NCBI RefSeq assembly: GCF_041381155.1
Contig: NC_091142.1
Coordinates: forward strand, 8,303,340 to 8,367,339
Reading direction: 5' to 3'
Length of the DNA stretch: 64,000 nucleotides
Source: Argopecten irradians
Lineage: Eukaryota > Mollusca > Bivalvia > Pectinida > Pectinidae
Part shown: positions 57,480-64,000 of the stretch, in pieces
Position numbering within the stretch: position 1 is the stretch's first letter
Layout: each line of letters begins with the position of its first letter
Notes under the pieces: generated by a model
The model's input: only the letters and a program-made list of their open reading frames with translations
Database searches by the model: none
What the model was told of the DNA's origin: nothing
Translations under genes and position numbers: made by a program

Positions 57480-60400
57480 ATATTTATACTATGCAAAAAG
57501 TATGCACAGAGCGGGCAATAAATTGATACTTTGATAATAAGGAAACAGACTATTCATGAATACGGGTTACTTTAATAATAACCGATACAAATCAATTCTA
57601 AGCAGAAATCAGTTTGGATTAAACAAAACAATGAGAAGTAGAAATGTTTCCTTACTATTGATTTCGCATGTTGTTCATAATACAAGCTTACTAAGCACCT
57701 TACGGTGTTCCAAGCGCACGGCAGCCATATGCATCATACAGTGTCTAAATCTCGAATTTCGTCCAGTTTTCAGAGTCAAAAAGTTAGTATTTTGAATATT
57801 TTTTTCGTCAGATGTTTTGAGATTCACTTTATGATATGCAAAATAGTCAATTGATAGTTACATTTCATCATATTTTAAGCAACACTTTTAAGTATTTTAG
57901 GATTCTCGATACCATATGTAATGTGTTCTGGTTGGCATTTTCAACGATAAATAACTATTCAAACATAACTTACATATGTATTCAGGCTCTTTAGAACGAC
58001 ATGCAAATATAAATGTTGAACAAGGAACTTGAGATATATGTTGTAACTATTAATATGTGGTCTGCACTAGCCTGCATACATATGTACGTATACGATTTTA
58101 AGTGCTTGGTTCATGTGAGGTCTCGAAATTGAATACGAAACTTACTATTCTAGTTTTATTCTAGCTTTGCTTTTTGCGTACAATAACCAAATAACTGGCC
58201 GCGTGCACGTGGTAGTCCTACCGCTCCAATGTTGCACTTTAAATTGTTCATCATTCACATCATATTCTCAGGTGTCCGGTGTAATTATGTAACATAGCCT
58301 TCACACCTGTACTACGCCCCAGGACAAGGCATGGGACAACCATTGACACGGGTGTGTATTTCACGGTTGGTTGATCAGACCTACCTGTGACATCCCTGTA
58401 TGGACTCCCTTGTATACCTGTAGGTTGGTATCCCAGTGGAATTGATATCAATCAATCGACTCAATCAAATTGTTTTATTTCATATAGAGATTTAGATAGC
58501 TATTTATACCATTTATGTCTCAAGAAATAATATATGTTTCTTATGTCTCGGATATAAGTGACCTACCTTACCTGGCAGAAAACAGCGAGTGTTCACAGTT
58601 CTTATCATGTAATCATGAGTAAATAATCAATGGTCTATCCTTTCGCAGAGATTTAGATAGTATACTATGTATGTCTCTGTCGTGGTGTAATATACCGAAT
58701 GTAAAATGTGATTAACCTTGATTAATAATAGAACTCGGCTTATCTGCTTATGGAATTAAGTTTCCATCACCAACTTCATTTGATTGAAAACATAGCTTTT
58801 TTAACGTAGACCGTGTGTGTGCACAGTGGTCACTGTCGTTACTAGCAGTACTTAAAACTAAACCTGGTACTCATTCTTGAAAATTATTTTCTTCGTGCGT
58901 GTTGACATATAAAACTGGATAATAGTCAAGGCCATGACAACAGAGTCACCGACTGATGAGCGGGCATTGTTTTGATTGGTCGTAGTATCAGTTTGAGTGA
59001 CACTTTCCAGGTACTTTGTTTTCCAGGTACAACCAGAGGATCAGCTCGCGTGTCACTCTTACCTGTATGGATGGAGATGGACCCCCTGTGGTCAGCGAAA
59101 GCTACAGGATGTTTCCCACGACTTCCAATTACCCATAATTATGTTGTTAATAAGTCGGTTAAGTGTTGTGACACCTGCGGATTGTAGTGGTCTATACAGT
59201 AGGCTAAAATACACATGTATAAGCAGTCTAAAGGCATCACCTTGTGCAGAGATTTTAATAATGAAATTATCATTATCTCTGCCTTGCGTAAACTTTTAAA
59301 CATGCACGGCTCGGTATCTTTTTACTAGAAATCTAATCTCTGTTTTAACAAATTACTTAATTATCAAACTTCGAGAATATTCAATTTTCACTATGTAATT
59401 TAAAAGGAGAAGAATTCGGAAAAAAATGGTCATATTTAATCATCCATTTGAACATGTTTCTGTATAATCAAGAACCAATTCAACATAACGAAAAGAAACA
59501 AAATATGTATATAATGTATTTCGTTGTTCAATACACGCAGATCATAGACAAAATTAGGGCGGGGGGGTTAAAAAAAACCTTGCGAGTTTGAATTATATAA
59601 TACACAATTCATTTATAGTTGTAAACGTGTTTCTCTTCTTTTTAAACAATCTTCAACTGTTACAGTACATTTATTGGTCATATAGATTATCATTATTGGT
59701 TAAAGAATTGGATATCCGAAATCTAGCAACTATCAGAAATGTTAAATTCCTGACATTGTGCATTACATTTGCATTGTTCTTTCTCGACATGCCATTTGTA
59801 AATAATTTTGCAGTTTCTGGTATAAAAATACATATACATGTAACCAGAAACATATATCTTCATGTACAAATGCATACATGGGTGTTTCTAAAGTGCATAC
59901 ATGGGTGTTTCTGAAGTAAATTCATGTAGTGCTTTATACACTTGTTACATTTGTATATGTTATGTACGAACGGTATATATTTTACTGTAAACCAAGGACT
60001 TATAATTGTTTACGAATATAACATTATACGGCAATTACATGATGGTCCATCTATAACTTACCTGTGGACTGATATTTTGACACGTGACGTGTGCTAATCA
60101 ACAAAGCGTGACAGGTCACTAAACACCCTTCTTACATAATCTGATTAGCCCCCTAATTAGCCAGGGTTGACCACGCGTTTTAGTTACAGCAGTATACAGG
60201 TATAGAGATTAACGCAGCACGACATTGGCTATATTCGGAAGTATTCTGATTTCAATACTTGATATCTGCTATTGGTATAAGACATTGACATTTTCAGCCT
60301 CATTTTTTTCGTCTGATCCGTGTATGTTTTATTTTCAAGTAAAGACATTAATGAATGAACTTGAGCGAAATATCAACAAGTCGTCGGATGTACTGTATTA

Positions 60401-63400
60401 TATGAAAGCTGAATTTATTTCATCAAAACCAAATTGGTCGAAAAATACCACTCCTGATAAATTATAAATATTTGTGATATGACGGTTCTCAAAAAACTTG
60501 TTATATAGAATTAGAACCGCCAAATTACAGTAGAATTAAATGACAAAGATATATACTGGTGATTAGCAATATAATAATCGTGTACATGTATATGTAGTTC
60601 TAAACACCGCGGATATACTTATTATGTACATTTTTATTGTGTATAATTATGCAGAGATGGCAATTCATCTACGATAGGTACATCAATATATGTATGGTAT
60701 AAATCCCTATTTCCAAGTGTATTCCGAACTATATCTGTGATTGAGAATATATTAAACATGTATCGGACATGTACACAGGTATTTGTGCCTTAGAAATCGA
60801 TGTTCAGATTCAGATTCTTTATTTTGTTTAAGTGTTACAACTTATCGCAACATAATGCATAAGGTTCACACTTAGCCAACATTCTGAATATTTAGGTATA
60901 CTGGTAAGGTATTTTGTTGGCCAATGGAGACTACGTGTGAAAGACAGAACAATAGGAGATAATTACAGGTGAGGCTATAGGCTGTTACATGAAACTTTCA
61001 AGTTTGATAGGTATGTACTTTATGTGATACCCCACTTTATGTAAAGGGAAAAAACCGCTTGATATTTTGTATTATATGTATTTTAAATAATAAACACACG
61101 TTGTATATCAGAATGCATACATCCAGTAGTAGATTTTGAATAGAGCTACTACTTTCAAATAATTTCATTTTTAATGAATATATATCATAATGGACACAAA
61201 AAGTTATTACATTTTGAACATAGCTACTACTTTACAGTCTGTAGAGTCCTCATGACGTCACAGGTCAGGGTTCAAAGCTTGGGGCTTCAGGTGTGTTCTA
61301 AGAAAAGTCGCATTATCTCTAATACCGTAATGGAAATCGTACTTTGTCCATTCTAAATTTTATCCAATGGTGCGTTTTGCAAGTTTTATACATCAAACCA
61401 TTCCGTGTACACTAAAACGGAGAGAGAGAAGTACAGAAGTGAAAAAAAAAATTAAAAATCAGTAAGATGATTATAACAATTATGTGTTACTTATTCCAGC
61501 TGTCTTTAGAAATTGCAAAAGTAAGAAATCTAAACGAAAGTTGTATCCCCATTAAATATATATAATCCTCTATCTTCAGCCAGCCTCCGTATCCAGGTAA
61601 AATTGTACAGGTTTAGGTCGTTCATCGCAGTTGGTCCCTCATTGATTGACATTTTTAACTGAAAAGCATATAAGAAAACAGTAGTTCAAGACAAATTTAT
61701 TTATAAGAAAAAAAACCGTTCCAGATAACAAATCGGCAAAACAACCATTGTTCTCCCTTAAATAATTTTTCCTGCTGGTCCTAAGGACCGGCTGACCCTA
61801 AAAGTTACTGGTCCTTACAAAGTTACAATTCATCTCTATAGCTTACATAATTACTAGCAAAGTAATAGTTTTACTAACAAAATATATCTGCATATCCGGA
61901 TTAGTATCGTAGGCTCTTAACAAAATTGGCCGAAAACCAGAATATTACCAAAATTTGTTTTGTACAGTTTGACCTTCAACCTTTCTTCAATTCTACTGCC
62001 ATTTATGTTTTTTATATCTTCTATCTGGACCAAAAGTTGCCTGTCAAAGGACCAGCTACATTATACAAATTGTCTACCTGACTATAAAATTGCCGGTCAA
62101 GGGCAGATGGACAGGCGTTAATTTTGAACGCTGAAAATAACGATCCCCGATGGCGTCTCCTCCGGCGTATCTGGATCCGTATCTGTACAAGGACATAAAT
62201 GAGTAAAGTATCACCTTTTAATAATGAGAATTACAGAAAGAATGGTAATCGCATAACATGTAAAAAATTGAAATTATTTAATATTAAACGTTGCTACTCA
62301 TCCTATATTTCCAAGGGGATATATATACATGTATATTTTAATCATCCTCATGATTAATTCTTATTATCTTACTTAGAACGACGAATTTCGTCGAACAAGT
62401 AGTTAAAACACCTTAAGATAAATGAACAAATAAATAAACAGTAATGATATTTTTTCTGGGTTTTGTCTTTTTCTTGCATAATGCATCCGAATGCGACATA
62501 CATGTAGTGTGTATATCATGATATGTATATGAGTGTAAGTTGACCAATAATGGTTATGAAACGGGTTTTGAAAATCACAGGTAGGCGTGTCGGGCGCTGT
62601 ATGCAAATATTGATAGTGATGAGCTGCGGGTCGATTACGTCACGCACCAAATAAGTCTCGTTACCACAATATATATTCTGATACCAAGAGGCGGATATCT
62701 TAGGAGTCCGACAACTGTTAACTAATAACTGATATTTTAGAAGCGATCTTTATAATTGTGCTTTTAATTTTAATCCCCATTTCTTTGAACTTGATGATAA
62801 TCATAACTTACAGTCCGCCCATACAAAACATGCTAGGTAAATATTACATGTACCTTATAAAATATGTGTTTTAACTTCATATAATTGACAGATCGCCAGC
62901 TGTCAGTCAAGTCGCACATGACTTTGCATTTTGTATTGTGTGTGCTACGATGTATGCTCCGACATTGAAAAGAAACACGTGCGTTTGCGAGCACGAGACG
63001 TGTTTATATTACACATGGCGATCGGTCAATTCATTTTCAGTTTTACTTCTTTTACCCGTTTCGGTGTGACATAATTGTGTATGTGTGTGTTTTTTCCTTT
63101 TTTACTTCAAATTAGTGTCTCATAAGTCAGTTTGTGTGAATATCATTATCATAATATTTTCATATGTACTAGTACTCTGATGGAAACTCGGTTGTTTTTA
63201 TGTGATTTTGATATGTGACACTCAAATAAAATAAAATGTACTGATACTCCAAGTGATCGCGTCTAGATCTTGAAAGGAGTACTCACTTCATTTTAGCGTG
63301 AACAATTGCAAAGTGAAAAATCGTTGCACTATTCTTTTGATAATTGAGAATATTTTTCCTTTACATGACATATCACTATGCCATTCTCCAATAAACAGGG

Positions 63401-64000
63401 TTCATGGTACATCGTTTTAGCTAGTGACAGCAAAGATGGCGGTCCTACACTCTGAAAAATGATTATCAGCACTAGTAAAGAAGGGATCGAAAAAAATGAA
63501 TATAATGACAGGCACTTACCGTTTTGGCTGGAATATGCAAAGTTGGTATTTTTACATTGAACAGGCATATTCATCGTATTTTGTTTCCCCGCTGGTCGAT
63601 TTCAGGTCTTTCCAGATAAATATATATTGCACAGTGAAGATATCGAGGACAAGTAACAACATCCAGTCAATTGTTTTATTTTTATCTTAGTGTCAAACAA
63701 TTTGCATCGTATAAAACACTTCATACAAATAATATTTTCATCAAACGTTAGGTATGTCCAGCTAATGATGGCGTACTTAGACAATTTACATAATAAATAA
63801 ACTACATACATATACATGTAATTACATGAAGCAAAGCATTCTATAACGTTGCATGGTAAAAGTAAATAAGGATTTTGAGAGGAATTATCTGACATTAATT
63901 TGAATTGGTTAAAAATATCTACTGTATATATTCTGAGTATAAACTAAAAGAGGCAATATCGTAAAAACATCATTCAGATGGTAAAAAAATACCAGTTAGT
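57480..64000. other. Mostly featureless AT-rich DNA
   Basis: No gene was recognised except the weak candidate at 59,027-59,187. A YY1-like AAAGATGGCGGTCC lies near 63,432, and a repeat-like stretch with GGACCAGCTACATTAT and GGCAGATGGACAGGCGTTAA lies near 61,770-62,130. Neither could be bounded. Confidence 0.4.
59027..59187 (+). CDS. Possible small Cys-containing exon, ShK-like end
   Basis: After a good acceptor (TTTGTTTTCCAG at 59,015-59,026) a frame reads TTRGSARVSLLPVWMEMDPL, WSAKATGCFPRLPITHNYVV and NKSVKCCDTCGL before a stop at 59,187. The W-x-x-x-x-x-G-C ... C-C-D-T-C-G arrangement loosely recalls the C-terminal half of a ShK-type domain, but cysteines are missing and no partner exon was found. 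Chance is a serious alternative. Confidence 0.15.

Noticed and set aside
58260..58451. 63-codon - strand ORF considered as an upstream AACS exon
   Set aside because: It does not match any part of the AACS family that I can place, and the splice phases do not fit exon 54857-55062.
60225..60467. 80-codon + strand ORF ending SSKPNWSKNTTPDKL
   Set aside because: The composition is somewhat coding-like, but there is no good acceptor, no family match and no partner exon.

Overview
The window is nuclear DNA from an animal, most likely a bivalve mollusc (scallop or oyster type). The genes are split by many introns with GT/AG boundaries, the base composition is AT-rich, and short inverted-repeat transposons, SINE-like repeats and minisatellites fill the space between exons. 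The bivalve placement rests on repeat families I recognise as common in bivalve genomes and on protein similarity. It is an inference, not a database result.

Three genes are well supported. (1) A complete seven-exon L-serine dehydratase / L-threonine deaminase gene (SDS type, 322 residues, reading frame intact) lies on + at 16,962-20,689. (2) The gene for translation initiation factor eIF3 subunit C lies on - at 25,311-43,617 in about 23 coding exons. Its N-terminal acidic part, PCI-containing half and Asn/Gln/Gly-rich tail are readable. Exons between 34.9 and 38.6 kb carry many small indels, and the first coding exon has an in-frame TAA. (3) The last two coding exons of acetoacetyl-CoA synthetase (AACS) lie on - at 54,227-55,062; the rest was not found before the window end. 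A 58-codon ORF for a possible one-helix membrane protein lies on - at 43,698-43,874, just upstream of the eIF3C start.

Layout: 1-9.6 kb has no gene and holds a SINE-like element, a cluster of one 13-bp motif (2.6-4.6 kb), a dead Tc1/mariner element (5.4-6.9 kb) and an LTR-like repeat pair around a retroelement remnant (6.9-8.1 kb). A 3-kb minisatellite at 10.0-13.0 kb is flanked by direct repeats. SDS follows at 17-20.7 kb. Two tandem arrays rich in AAGGTCA half-sites lie at 22.8-24.4 kb. eIF3C fills 25-43.6 kb, and its introns carry many small transposons, one of them nested. A hAT-like element, a long palindrome and a possible promoter lie at 44-45.7 kb. A 45-bp minisatellite lies at 47.6-48.7 kb, the AACS 3' end at 54-55 kb, and mostly featureless DNA runs to 64 kb.

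The three genes are unrelated in pathway: serine/threonine breakdown, translation initiation and ketone-body use. The most unusual features are two tandem arrays, one in eIF3C and one in AACS, whose repeat units contain the intron/exon 3' splice-site boundary of the neighbouring exon, and the core-only 13-bp motif cluster at 2.6-4.6 kb.
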